From positions 1-25,316 of IMG/VR virus record IMGVR_UViG_3300022926_001321: 25,316 nt of DNA, one strand, 5' to 3'. This document shows, one piece after another, positions 1 through 7,162 of this stretch (position 1 is its first letter; each line of letters starts with the position of its first letter). Origin of the DNA: a virus. The translations under genes were made by a program, and so were the position numbers. The notes under the pieces are model-generated. The model ran no database searches and was not told the DNA's origin. It was given only the letters and a program-made list of their open reading frames with translations.

Positions 1-1
1 A

Positions 2-367
2 AGTGCAGGTGCTCAGGTGGGTGCAAAGATTGGTGGTGGTTATCAAGTGCCAGATTGGAACAAAGACAGCAAGCCAATCACAATTGGTGGAGAAGTGAAC
101 ATTGCTCTGATTGCTGGAGTTAAAACCGGAGGCACAGTGACAGTTGATGTGGATCCAGTCTATGATATGACTGTGCAACCAGTCAACGATTATGTCGTAC
201 AACCTGTTAAAGAAAATGTGATACAACCCATACAGGAAAATGTTGTGAAACCCATACAAAATAATGTGGTCGCACCAGTAAAAGATGTAGTTGATAAAAT
301 TATTCCTAGTGTGCCAAAACCATCAAACCCTTTTGCTAAAAAGAAAAAGAAAAAGAAAAAGAAATAG
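2..367 (+). CDS. 3' end of a repeat-containing, Lys-tailed protein (5' truncated)
   Basis: The reading frame is already open at the left edge (codons run from base 2), so this is the C-terminal part of a longer protein; a GTG at 17 is only an internal candidate. The visible part has a Gly-rich stretch (IGGGYQVPDW), then five tandem octapeptides of the form V-x-P-[VI]-x-x-x-V, then a Pro/Ser linker and nine lysines just before the stop. The alternating hydrophobic and Pro pattern suggests an extended or coiled repeat rather than an enzyme. The next gene starts directly after the stop codon. I do not recognise the family; a virion-associated role is possible but only a guess from the phage context. 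Confidence 0.7.
   Translation, partial: SAGAQVGAKIGGGYQVPDWNKDSKPITIGGEVNIALIAGVKTGGTVTVDVDPVYDMTVQPVNDYVVQPVKENVIQPIQENVVKPIQNNVVAPVKDVVDKIIPSVPKPSNPFAKKKKKKKKK
173..292 (+). repeat. Five in-frame 24-bp repeats encoding octapeptides
   Basis: Five consecutive 8-residue units (VQPVNDYV, VQPVKENV, IQPIQENV, VKPIQNNV, VAPVKDVV) are encoded by 24-bp units that have drifted at DNA level but keep hydrophobic residues at positions 1, 4 and 8 and Pro at position 3. The strict period with conserved Pro indicates selection on protein shape. Confidence 0.85.
338..364 (+). repeat. AAAAAG hexanucleotide tract encoding nine lysines
   Basis: The last nine codons before the stop alternate AAA and AAG, forming about four and a half copies of AAAAAG. 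It encodes a poly-lysine tail. Such a tract is a plausible site for slippage and copy-number change. Confidence 0.9.
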
Positions 368-640
368 ATGGCACACAAGATTGACGAAAAAACAGAATTA
401 ACAGTATCGCTGAAAACACTGGCAGTGGTGATCGTTGCCATTGTTTCAGCGGCGGCTTTCGTGTTCCATATGGAGGAGAGACTGGATCTATTGGAACACA
501 ACACAATGATGAACAAAGTCAACTTTGAAAACTATCGAGAACAACCCAGCCGTAGCCACACAGACGTGGAGGTGTTGAAAAAAGAACTAGAGCACCTAAA
601 AGAACAGATCAAAGAGTTAAAATCCCACCAAGCAAAATAA
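368..640 (+). CDS. Small membrane-anchored coiled-coil protein
   Basis: This 90-aa protein has a short polar N-terminus (MAHKIDEKTELTVSLKT), one hydrophobic segment at about residues 18-34 (LAVVIVAIVSAAAFVFH), and a charged helical C-terminal half (VEVLKKELEHLKEQIKELK) with a heptad-like pattern. The expected topology is a single-pass membrane protein with a coiled coil on one side. The ATG directly follows the stop of the upstream gene, so translation is probably coupled. Similar anchor-plus-coil proteins occur in T4-like marine phages without known function. Its position before a DUF1353 protein and a holin-like protein makes a lysis or envelope role possible, but nothing in the sequence proves it. 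Confidence 0.75.
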   Translation: MAHKIDEKTELTVSLKTLAVVIVAIVSAAAFVFHMEERLDLLEHNTMMNKVNFENYREQPSRSHTDVEVLKKELEHLKEQIKELKSHQAK

Positions 641-650
641 TCCAAATTTT

Positions 651-658
651 GGTAAATA
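651..658 (+). promoter_or_regulatory. Weak T4-type late promoter-like motif
   Basis: GGTAAATA matches the T4 late consensus TATAAATA at 6 of 8 positions. It lies 27 nt before the ATG at 686, with a good ribosome binding site (AAAGGAG, about 672-678) between. It is one of a set of similar motifs in the window; alone it would be weak. Confidence 0.35.
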
Positions 659-685
659 CTAGTATATTACTAAAGGAGTATACAG

Positions 686-1294
686 ATGGATTATATAGTA
701 GAATTAGCAGTGACATTCTGGCAATGGTCAGTTGTTGTCACATTAGTATTGATTGGTTTAGGAATCAACATAGCAGACAGATTTTTTCATAAGAATATTT
801 TAAAAGTTAGAGAGTGTGAGTTCTCATATGATGAGTTACCTCATATGCAACCCATCAAAATCCCTACCAAAGACAAAGGCTTCTTTGGTGCTATCTGGTT
901 ATGGTTATTAAGTACTAGAAATTGGACTGTGGTCAAAGATTGGCACTTCACACTGAACGGTGAGAAGTATGTGATTCCAGCAGGTTTTTCATTTGATGGA
1001 GCATCAGTTCCAAAATTCCTAGCAACGTTCCTATCACCAGTGGGAGTACTGTTGGTTGGTGGATTGGTACACGACTACGGATACAAATACAAAACTCTAT
1101 TGAAAGCAGATAAGAAAACTACAATAGGCGACAAAGATCAGAGATGGATGGATGAAACGTTTAGAGACATCAACATCCAGGTGAATGGTTTTCATCTGTT
1201 GAACTACTTGGCTTACTGGGCATTGAGAATTGGTGGCTTTGTGGCTTGGAACGGTCACAGAAAAAGAAACGCAAAAATTAAGGGAGTGAAATAA
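686..1294 (+). CDS. DUF1353 family protein with N-terminal membrane segment
   Basis: This 202-aa protein begins with a transmembrane segment (about residues 7-28) and then carries the features I associate with the phage DUF1353 family: an AGFSFDGASVPK core at about 99-110 and a downstream HDYGYK block at about 129-134. The conserved Asp-Gly-Ala-Ser-Val-Pro and His-Asp-Tyr motifs look like an active or metal site, but the biochemical activity of the family is not established. DUF1353 genes often sit beside small membrane proteins in phage genomes, as here, where the next gene overlaps by one base (TAATG). The start is supported by AAAGGAG upstream. Family assignment is fairly sure; function unknown. 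Confidence 0.7.
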   Translation: MDYIVELAVTFWQWSVVVTLVLIGLGINIADRFFHKNILKVRECEFSYDELPHMQPIKIPTKDKGFFGAIWLWLLSTRNWTVVKDWHFTLNGEKYVIPAGFSFDGASVPKFLATFLSPVGVLLVGGLVHDYGYKYKTLLKADKKTTIGDKDQRWMDETFRDINIQVNGFHLLNYLAYWALRIGGFVAWNGHRKRNAKIKGVK

Positions 1295-1629
1295 TGTCTG
1301 AATTAAAAGAAGATAAATTGGTTGTACCACACAGTCAAGACACTGCCAAAAAGAAAGTGTCAGTAGAATTGGAAGTAGACACATCCGTAAAAGATTTAGG
1401 ACCAAATCCTTTTGCTTGGGTTATTCATCTAGCAAGAGCCGTTGATGCTTGGAGAATTTTTCCAAGAATATTCATTACAACTTACATTTATTTGTTGTAC
1501 AAAGTGGTAGTTTGGTACATGGAATTGCCAAATCCTACCATGGAACAATCGGGTTTGGTCAGTATCGTTGTTGGTGCTGGTGCGGCTTGGTTTGGTTTAT
1601 ATACCGGTTCTAGAGCAAAGAGCAAATAA
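1294..1629 (+). CDS. Holin-like small membrane protein
   Basis: This 111-aa protein has a charged N-terminus of about 40 residues and then two hydrophobic segments, about residues 57-76 (IFITTYIYLLYKVVVWYM) and 87-104 (LVSIVVGAGAAWFGLYTG), ending in a short basic tail (SRAKSK). Two membrane segments and a basic tail fit a holin or a holin-like membrane protein, and the block WRIFPR...VVGAGAAWFGLY is a pattern I associate with conserved marine phage proteins of this kind. It is coupled to the DUF1353 gene by a one-base stop/start overlap. No lysozyme is visible beside it, so the holin role is an inference. Confidence 0.6.
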   Translation: MSELKEDKLVVPHSQDTAKKKVSVELEVDTSVKDLGPNPFAWVIHLARAVDAWRIFPRIFITTYIYLLYKVVVWYMELPNPTMEQSGLVSIVVGAGAAWFGLYTGSRAKSK

Positions 1630-1693
1630 TAAATTTAGTAACTGCTGATTTATTCAAATATCCATTTCGGAACATTAAATACTTTATTAGGAC

Positions 1694-1723
1694 TTGACTT
1701 TTTGGTAAGAGTTATTATATAAT
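1694..1723 (+). promoter_or_regulatory. Sigma70-type early promoter for the dnaJ-like operon
   Basis: TTGACT (1694-1699) and TATAAT (1718-1723) are separated by 18 bp. The expected transcription start, 6-7 bp after the -10 box, falls on the A of the ATG at 1730, and there is no Shine-Dalgarno sequence between them, so the transcript may be leaderless. The rest of the gap 1630-1729 is AT-rich; a weak late-like ATTAAATA occurs at 1674-1681. Confidence 0.7.
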
Positions 1724-1729
1724 GTACAT

Positions 1730-2581
1730 ATGGATTATTATAAAACACTAGGTGTTAATAGAAACGCATCCGCAGAAGAAATAAAAAAGGCTTACAAAAG
1801 ACAAGCCATGAAACATCATCCTGACAAAGGAGGTGATTCTGCCAAGTTTCAAAAATTAAACGAAGCCTACGACACATTAAAAAATCCTGAAAAGAAATCA
1901 TACTACGATCAATTCGGAGCAACACCCAATCAGAACATGGGTGGTAACACACGCAGTTGGGAATTCAGAAGTGATAATTTTCCCAATGATATAGGAGACA
2001 TATTCAATCAGTTCTTTGGTGGTGGTGGATCTCCTTTTGGGCATAGACAACAAATTAGAAAAAATAGAGACATCGTGATAGAAGCACAAATAGATTTGGA
2101 AGATGTGCTCACAGGAAAAGAACTTATTGCTTCTTATAGATTAACTAATGGCAGAGAGCAGAGTGTTAATTTACAACTGCCAAAAGGAGTTGATAATAAC
2201 ACAACCATAAAGTTTCCTTCACTGGGAGATGATTACCATGCAGGAATGCCAAGAGGAGATTTACTAGTTAGAATAAAAGTAAGACCTCATTCTAAATGGC
2301 AACGTGATGGTATAAATCTACACTGCATAGAAAGAGTAAATGTTTTTGATTTAATGGTAGGTACAAAGAAAAACATCAAAACATTAGAAGGAAGAAATCT
2401 TGCTATTTCCATACCTAAAGGTACTCAACCCGGCACAGTGTTAAGTATTAGTGAGCAAGGATTACCTACAAGAGGCGGTGGCAGAGGAAACATTTTTTTA
2501 AATATACAGGCAGACATACCAAAAGTAGTTAACGAAGCAATAGCAGAAAAATTACGAAAGATAAGAGATGAAATTAATTAA
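1730..2581 (+). CDS. CbpA-like J-domain co-chaperone
   Basis: This 283-aa protein has a J-domain at residues 3-62 with the HPD signature at His30-Pro31-Asp32, needed to stimulate the ATPase of DnaK/Hsp70. A Gly/Phe-rich stretch follows at about 94-104 (FFGGGGSPFG), then a beta-rich C-terminal substrate-binding region (RDIVIEAQIDLEDVLTG, RGDLLVRIKV, GRGNIFLNI). The Cys-rich zinc finger of full DnaJ is absent, so the layout is that of a class B J-protein such as CbpA. It has no DnaK in this window and so would work with the host Hsp70. It overlaps the deformylase gene by 14 nt and likely forms an operon with deformylase and the ClpA-like gene. J-domain assignment is very secure; its phage role (virion assembly or replication) is inferred. 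Confidence 0.92.
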   Translation: MDYYKTLGVNRNASAEEIKKAYKRQAMKHHPDKGGDSAKFQKLNEAYDTLKNPEKKSYYDQFGATPNQNMGGNTRSWEFRSDNFPNDIGDIFNQFFGGGGSPFGHRQQIRKNRDIVIEAQIDLEDVLTGKELIASYRLTNGREQSVNLQLPKGVDNNTTIKFPSLGDDYHAGMPRGDLLVRIKVRPHSKWQRDGINLHCIERVNVFDLMVGTKKNIKTLEGRNLAISIPKGTQPGTVLSISEQGLPTRGGGRGNIFLNIQADIPKVVNEAIAEKLRKIRDEIN

Positions 2582-3059
2582 AGCACCAAACGATTTTTTG
2601 GAAAAACAAGTAAAAGAATTTGATTTTAATACCATGGACGCAGAAAAGATCACTGCTGATATGTATGAAATAATGAAAAAATATGACGGAGTAGGACTTG
2701 CGGCTAATCAAGTTGGTTTAGATGCTCAAATTTTTATCATGGGAGAAGACAAACCCATGACTATTATTAATCCTGTAATAACAGAAGTAAGTGCTAATCA
2801 AGTTGAAATGACTGAAGGCTGTTTGAGTTTTCCTGGATTGTTTATGAACATTAAGAGACCCGATGCAGTTGGAGTAAAATATCTTGACACACAACAGAAA
2901 GAGTGTATAATTAAGTTAGAAGGTTTTCATGCAAGAGTTTTCCTGCACGAATACGACCATCTTCAAGGCATTACCTTTGATCAAAGAGTTTCAAAAATGC
3001 GTTTGGATATGGCAAAGAAAAAACAAAAAAAATTATTAAAGGAAATTCAAAATGGTTGA
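2568..3059 (+). CDS. def: Peptide deformylase
   Basis: This 163-aa protein carries all three deformylase motifs: GVGLAANQVG (residues 41-50), EGCLS (83-87) and HEYDH (127-131). Cys85, His127 and His131 bind the metal, and Glu128 is the catalytic base. It removes the formyl group from the initiator methionine of new proteins. Phage deformylases are known from cyanophages, where they have been linked to keeping photosystem proteins supplied; here no photosynthesis gene is visible. Length is at the short end of the family but nothing needed is missing. It starts inside the J-protein gene and ends inside the ClpA-like gene, so the three are probably co-translated. The C-terminus is Lys-rich (KKKQKKLLKE). 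Confidence 0.95.
   Translation: MKLIKAPNDFLEKQVKEFDFNTMDAEKITADMYEIMKKYDGVGLAANQVGLDAQIFIMGEDKPMTIINPVITEVSANQVEMTEGCLSFPGLFMNIKRPDAVGVKYLDTQQKECIIKLEGFHARVFLHEYDHLQGITFDQRVSKMRLDMAKKKQKKLLKEIQNG
2884..2911 (+). promoter_or_regulatory. Possible internal sigma70-type promoter before clpA-like gene
   Basis: TTGACA (2884-2889) and TATAAT (2906-2911) are separated by 16 bp within the deformylase gene, 140 bp before the ClpA-like start. Both boxes are perfect, but the spacer is one base short of optimal and the site lies in coding sequence, so it may be chance. Confidence 0.35.
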
Positions 3060-5301
3060 ACCTAGTGGAGCATTACAAGGTGTGTTTGATAGAGCGGTTA
3101 CTTTAGCCAAATCATACAAACACGAATACGTCACATTAGAACATATGTTGTTTTCAATGTGTGAAGATGAAAAGTTTTGTAATATTCTAAAAGGATATGG
3201 CACTGATATTGATGATATCAAAGCACACTTGATAACATACTTGGATAATAGACTGGATAACATCAAAGTAAAAGTTCAAAAGTATAAACCTAAAAAAACA
3301 ATCAGTGTAGAAAGAGTGTTAAACAGAGCATTCACACAGGTATTATTCAGCGGAAGAAGTAATATTGATTTAACAGATGTATTTTTAAGTTTGTTAAGCG
3401 AAACAAAAAGTTGGGCATATTATTTCCTAATAGAAGCCAAAGTAGATAAAGAAAAATTCATGGACTATCTACACAGCGAGATTGAAGAAATATTCGAAGA
3501 TGAAGTGGATCAAAGTGAAACAAAAAGAGCATTAAACAAATACACTACTAATTTGAATGCTGAAGTTAAAAAGAAAAAGATAGATCCTGTAATAGGAAGA
3601 ATTGATGAATTAAATCAAATAGCATTATCTTTGGGAAGAAGAATGAAAAACAATGTGATACTTGTTGGAGATCCTGGAGTAGGTAAAACTGCTATTGCAG
3701 AAGGATTGGCATTCAATATTGTTAACGGAACTTGTCCAGAGTTTTTAAAGCCATACGAAGTTTTTAATTTAGATATTGGTGCTATGTTGGCAGGTTCTAA
3801 ATACAGAGGAGACTTTGAAGAACGATTCAAAATGGTGCTTAACGGATTAAAGAAAAAAGGTAAAACAATTTGTTTTATAGATGAAGCACATAATATATCA
3901 GGTGCAGGATCAGGTGGTGGCGGAAACACAGCCAACGATTTAGCCAATCTATTGAAACCAGTATTAACTAAAGGTGATTTAAAAGTTGTGGCTTCCACTA
4001 CATGGGAAGAATACAGAAAATACTTTGAAAAAGACAGAGCATTGATGAGACGTTTTGCTAGAATCACGGTGGATGAACCAGATAGAGAAACAGCACTTGA
4101 AATACTACAAGGACTAAAAAAGTATTATGAAGAGTTTCACAAAACTACAATTACAGACAAAGCAATCACAGCCGCTGTAAAATTAAGTATAAAATATCAA
4201 ACAGATAAAAAATTACCAGACAAAGCCATTGATTTAATAGACTTGGCTTGTTCAAGATTTAACTTAAAAGAACAACAAGACAACAGAGTGGTTGACGAAG
4301 GAGAAATTCAATTTGAATTGAGCAAACAGGTAAAAATGCCTGTAGAAAATATTGCTGAAAAAGAATCCAGCAACCTTGCTAATCTTTCTAAAAACATGAA
4401 AGCCAATGTGTACGGACAAGATGATGCAATAGATATGGTCGTGGACAAAGTATTAGTTGCTCAAGCAGGATTAAAAAGAGACAATAAACCGATTGGTTCA
4501 TTTGTGTTTATGGGTCCAACAGGATGTGGTAAAACTGAAACAGCAAAACAGTTGGCAGAACAATTAGGTGTGAAACTTGTAAGGTTTGATATGTCAGAAT
4601 ATCAAGAAAAACACGCTGTGGCAAAACTGATTGGTTCTCCTCCAGGATATGTAGGTTTTGAAGAAAACACAGGATTATTAGTTACAAAATTACAGGAACA
4701 TCCTAACTGTGTGCTATTGATGGATGAGATTGAAAAAGCACATCCGGATGTATCGCAGATATTATTACAGATCATGGATGAAGGTTCCATACAAGGAAAC
4801 AATGGCAAAACAGCCAGTGCTAAGAATATTGTGTTAATTTTAACCACAAACTTAGGTGCTGAACAGTTAGAGAAAAATGTAATGGGATTCACACAGAGTG
4901 CAGATGCAGGCTATGATGACAAGGATATGAAACGTTTCTTTGCTCCAGAATTTAGAAACAGATTAGATGGCACAGTGGTGTTCAAAAAACTTGCCAAAGA
5001 AGTGTTGATAAAGATAGTGGGCAAATTTATGTTGGATTTAAAAATTCAATTGAAAGAAAAAGAAGTTGTGTTAGAACTCTCAGATGAAGCAATAGATTAC
5101 ATGGTTGAAAACGGATATGATTCTAAAATGGGTGCAAGACCTATGCAGAGATTAATTGATGACAAAATTAAGAAACCATTAGCGAAAGAATTACTGTTTG
5201 GAACACTTAAAAACGGTGGTAAAGTCAAGGTCACAGCCAAAGATAAAGAACTTGTTTTAGACATTGGAGACGGCGTTAAACTGCTTGAAAAACAAGCCTA
5301 G
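3052..5301 (+). CDS. clpA-like: ClpA-type AAA+ unfoldase
   Basis: This 749-aa protein is close in size to E. coli ClpA. An N-terminal Clp repeat domain spans about residues 1-145. The first AAA+ domain has Walker A GDPGVGKT (206-213) and Walker B CFIDEAH (274-280); the second has GPTGCGKT (488-495) and LLMDEIE (555-561) and ends with GARPMQRLI. The long coiled middle domain of ClpB is missing, so it is ClpA/ClpC-like. Between sensor 1 (TTN, 598-600) and the FAPEFRNRL block, Met-Gly-Phe (611-613) stands exactly where ClpA has its ClpP-docking Ile-Gly-Leu, with the same spacing on both sides. It could therefore feed host ClpP. No ClpP or ClpS gene is in the window. It overlaps the deformylase gene by 8 nt. 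Confidence 0.93.
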   Translation: MVEPSGALQGVFDRAVTLAKSYKHEYVTLEHMLFSMCEDEKFCNILKGYGTDIDDIKAHLITYLDNRLDNIKVKVQKYKPKKTISVERVLNRAFTQVLFSGRSNIDLTDVFLSLLSETKSWAYYFLIEAKVDKEKFMDYLHSEIEEIFEDEVDQSETKRALNKYTTNLNAEVKKKKIDPVIGRIDELNQIALSLGRRMKNNVILVGDPGVGKTAIAEGLAFNIVNGTCPEFLKPYEVFNLDIGAMLAGSKYRGDFEERFKMVLNGLKKKGKTICFIDEAHNISGAGSGGGGNTANDLANLLKPVLTKGDLKVVASTTWEEYRKYFEKDRALMRRFARITVDEPDRETALEILQGLKKYYEEFHKTTITDKAITAAVKLSIKYQTDKKLPDKAIDLIDLACSRFNLKEQQDNRVVDEGEIQFELSKQVKMPVENIAEKESSNLANLSKNMKANVYGQDDAIDMVVDKVLVAQAGLKRDNKPIGSFVFMGPTGCGKTETAKQLAEQLGVKLVRFDMSEYQEKHAVAKLIGSPPGYVGFEENTGLLVTKLQEHPNCVLLMDEIEKAHPDVSQILLQIMDEGSIQGNNGKTASAKNIVLILTTNLGAEQLEKNVMGFTQSADAGYDDKDMKRFFAPEFRNRLDGTVVFKKLAKEVLIKIVGKFMLDLKIQLKEKEVVLELSDEAIDYMVENGYDSKMGARPMQRLIDDKIKKPLAKELLFGTLKNGGKVKVTAKDKELVLDIGDGVKLLEKQA

Positions 5302-5321
5302 TCCTTCAAACAGTTAATACG

Positions 5322-5329
5322 GCTAAATA
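5322..5329 (+). promoter_or_regulatory. Late promoter-like motif
   Basis: GCTAAATA lies 7 nt before the ATG at 5337, in the short gap between the ClpA-like gene and the next gene; it matches TATAAATA at 6 of 8 positions. No clear ribosome binding site is present in the gap. Confidence 0.35.
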
Positions 5330-5336
5330 TACACAT

Positions 5337-5690
5337 ATGCCAGCAACAAGCGAAATAATACTGTCAGCAACAACACATCCGGGCGATAGCACGGTTGAAA
5401 CAGTTGTGGGCGAAAAGTACAAAGGCGATGGCTACTACGGTAGATCAGACGGTTTACACACTGTACAAATCAATGTAACAGGTGTTGCCGGCACAGTAAA
5501 AATGCAAGGCACACTAGCAACCACTCCTGTAGATGCAGATTGGTTTGATATAGACGGTGCTTTATATGACAGCACTATTGCTGGTAAAGAAGGTGCTTTC
5601 ATTTACAATTTTACAGGTAATTTTGTATGGGTGAGAGCCTATGTAACTTACACCGATGGAACAATTAACTCAATATTATTAAATCATTAG
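5337..5690 (+). CDS. Conserved hypothetical, probable beta-rich virion protein
   Basis: This 117-aa protein has no membrane segment and is rich in Gly, Thr, Val and aromatic residues with alternating hydrophobic pattern (LHTVQINVTG, TVKMQGTLA, FIYNFTGNFVWVRAYVTY), as expected for a beta-sandwich. Blocks such as GDGYYGRSDGLHTVQ and FTGNFVWVRA resemble conserved hypotheticals in marine myoviruses, some listed as structural; I cannot name the function. It opens the block of small genes carrying late promoter motifs, which fits a virion component. The ATG at 5337 has a late promoter-like motif directly upstream but no visible Shine-Dalgarno. Confidence 0.7.
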   Translation: MPATSEIILSATTHPGDSTVETVVGEKYKGDGYYGRSDGLHTVQINVTGVAGTVKMQGTLATTPVDADWFDIDGALYDSTIAGKEGAFIYNFTGNFVWVRAYVTYTDGTINSILLNH

Positions 5691-5694
5691 AACT

Positions 5695-6282
5695 ATGTAT
5701 CACTATTTTAACATCATAAAAGACACGCCGTTCACAGAAGACGAAATCAATACAGCAGTAAATTTAAGCACAATTGGTTTATTAGAAGATGAAACCAAAT
5801 ACATCACATTTGAAAATGTAGATGGACACCACGTATTAACTGTTGAACTACACAGACAACTGGAAGAAGTTGAGGCAGATGATCTTGTAGAAGATTTAGA
5901 ATTGGTTTACAACAAACAAGGTTTAAAAGACTTTGTTATAGAAATCAGTAACAACGATGCAAATGAAGAAACTTACGAAGGCGATGATTTCTTTGAAGCA
6001 TACGGTGATATGTGGTACAACGAAGACGAAGCACTGGACGAAGCAGAATACCGTGGTAGAAAAGTACCATTAGGAAAACCAATGCAAGGTGATGTGAAAA
6101 AATTTAAAGTGTATGTGAAAGATCCAAAGACAGGCAACATTAAAAAAGTTAACTTTGGTGATCCTAATATGCGTATTAAAAAGTCTAACCCTGCTAGACG
6201 TAGAAGTTTCAGAGCACGTCATAATTGTGCTAATCCAGGACCAAGAACCAAAGCAAGATATTGGAGTTGTAGAAAATGGTAA
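5695..6282 (+). CDS. Acidic protein with C-terminal basic two-Cys module
   Basis: This 195-aa protein is strongly acidic through about residue 125 (for example VEADDLVEDLELV, NEDEALDEAE) and strongly basic after it. The last 70 residues (GDVKKFKVYVKD, KVNFGDPNMRIKK, RRRSFRARHNC, ARYWSCRKW) form a conserved module with two Cys separated by 13 residues, which I recognise as recurring at the ends of T4-like marine phage proteins of unknown function. The split charge resembles prohead core or internal head proteins, but this is inference. The next gene begins inside its last codons (7-nt overlap). Confidence 0.75.
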   Translation: MYHYFNIIKDTPFTEDEINTAVNLSTIGLLEDETKYITFENVDGHHVLTVELHRQLEEVEADDLVEDLELVYNKQGLKDFVIEISNNDANEETYEGDDFFEAYGDMWYNEDEALDEAEYRGRKVPLGKPMQGDVKKFKVYVKDPKTGNIKKVNFGDPNMRIKKSNPARRRSFRARHNCANPGPRTKARYWSCRKW

Positions 6283-6581
6283 GACTGAACGAATTTAATC
6301 AGATCGAACAAGAACCTAAAATAGATTTTGATCTTGTGGATGATGTATATTTTTACATGATGAACGATGATGATTTTTATAGAAAAAACTATTATCCAGC
6401 AATGAATAAATGTAAGCAAACAGGTGACAATGAAATGTTAAAACCATTGATTGATACTTGTATAAAAGAATACTGTACAAAATACAAAATACCTCAACAG
6501 ATAGCAGACCAAATTACTCCTGAAGATAAAAATATGTTGATGCAGAGAATGATTCACAGCGAAAAAGAAAATGAGGAGTAA
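6276..6581 (+). CDS. Conserved small protein with head-leader-like N-terminus
   Basis: This 101-aa soluble protein begins MVRLNEFNQIEQE, one of several proteins here whose leader has a basic residue, an acidic/Phe pair and then [I/L/M]-x-E, like the T4 capsid-targeting sequence. The body (DDVYFYMMNDDDFYRKNYYPAM, split here around Asp-rich DDD) and two Cys in a DTCIKEYC block match conserved marine myovirus hypotheticals. No catalytic motif is visible. It starts in the tail of the previous gene and ends 2 nt before the nucleotidyltransferase gene, with its final codons forming that gene's ribosome binding site (GAGGAG). Confidence 0.72.
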   Translation: MVRLNEFNQIEQEPKIDFDLVDDVYFYMMNDDDFYRKNYYPAMNKCKQTGDNEMLKPLIDTCIKEYCTKYKIPQQIADQITPEDKNMLMQRMIHSEKENEE

Positions 6582-6583
6582 TC

Positions 6584-7159
6584 ATGTTGATCACGGAAAT
6601 AGTAGAAGCACCAAATAAAACTGCTGTGTTTGCCTTTGGCAGAATGAATCCACCAACAGCAGGTCATAAAAAAATAGGTGAGGTCATTAAAGCACAGGCA
6701 GGTGATCCTTTCATTTTTATCACGCACACACAAAACGCAAAGACAGATCCATTATCATTTTCACAAAAATTAACCTTTGCTCAAAAAATGTTTCCAATGA
6801 TCAAAGTGGGAGATAAGGCAGTGCGTACATGGGTTCAAGCCATGCAGAAGTTGGAGCAGATGGGTTACACAGATATCATATACGTGGCAGGTTCTGACAG
6901 AGTGAATCAATTTAATGAATTATTAAACAAATACAATGGTAAAGAATACAACTTCAATTCTATCAAAGTGGTAAGTGCTGGAGAAAGAGATCCAGATGCA
7001 GAAGGTCTTCAAGGCATGAGTGCTTCGAAAATGAGAGATTTAGCCGCACGTGGTGACAAGAGAACATTCATAAATGCTGTTCCTATAGACCCTAAAACAG
7101 CAGAAGAGATGTACAACCAAGTGAGAACAGGATTACAATTAAACCCTGTAACAGTATAA
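6584..7159 (+). CDS. Cytidylyltransferase-like nucleotidyltransferase
   Basis: This 191-aa protein has the nucleotidyltransferase superfamily signatures: FGRMNPPTAGH at about residues 18-28, in which Thr-Ala-Gly-His stands for the HxGH motif, and GMSASKMRDLAARGD at about 145-159, matching the ISxTxxR motif. The fold covers NMN, pantetheine-phosphate and glycerol-phosphate nucleotidyltransferases, so NAD- or CoA-related adenylyl transfer is likely but the substrate cannot be told. Its first residues, MLITEIVEA, are absent from ordinary members and match the candidate capsid-targeting leader with cleavage after Ile-Val-Glu. The Shine-Dalgarno GAGGAG is 6 nt before ATG. A late promoter consensus overlaps its stop codon. 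Confidence 0.85.
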   Translation: MLITEIVEAPNKTAVFAFGRMNPPTAGHKKIGEVIKAQAGDPFIFITHTQNAKTDPLSFSQKLTFAQKMFPMIKVGDKAVRTWVQAMQKLEQMGYTDIIYVAGSDRVNQFNELLNKYNGKEYNFNSIKVVSAGERDPDAEGLQGMSASKMRDLAARGDKRTFINAVPIDPKTAEEMYNQVRTGLQLNPVTV

Positions 7160-7162
7160 ATA
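7155..7162 (+). promoter_or_regulatory. Perfect T4-type late promoter motif
   Basis: TATAAATA matches the T4 late consensus at all eight positions and overlaps both the stop of the nucleotidyltransferase gene and the first base of the ATG at 7162. A transcript from it would start inside the 7162 gene and so would mainly serve the genes from 7368 on. Confidence 0.55.

Noticed and set aside
190-522. 110-aa minus-strand frame at the left end
   Set aside because: Its poly-Phe run is only the complement of the AAAAAG lysine tract; it crosses two real plus-strand genes.
640-655. CCAAATTTTGG palindrome as a terminator
   Set aside because: Too short, with no loop room and no following T-run; no convincing rho-independent terminator was found anywhere in the window.
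3615-4067. 150-aa open frame on the minus strand inside the clpA-like gene
   Set aside because: It is an opposite-strand shadow of a strongly conserved gene, has no ribosome binding site, and no other gene in the window is on the minus strand.
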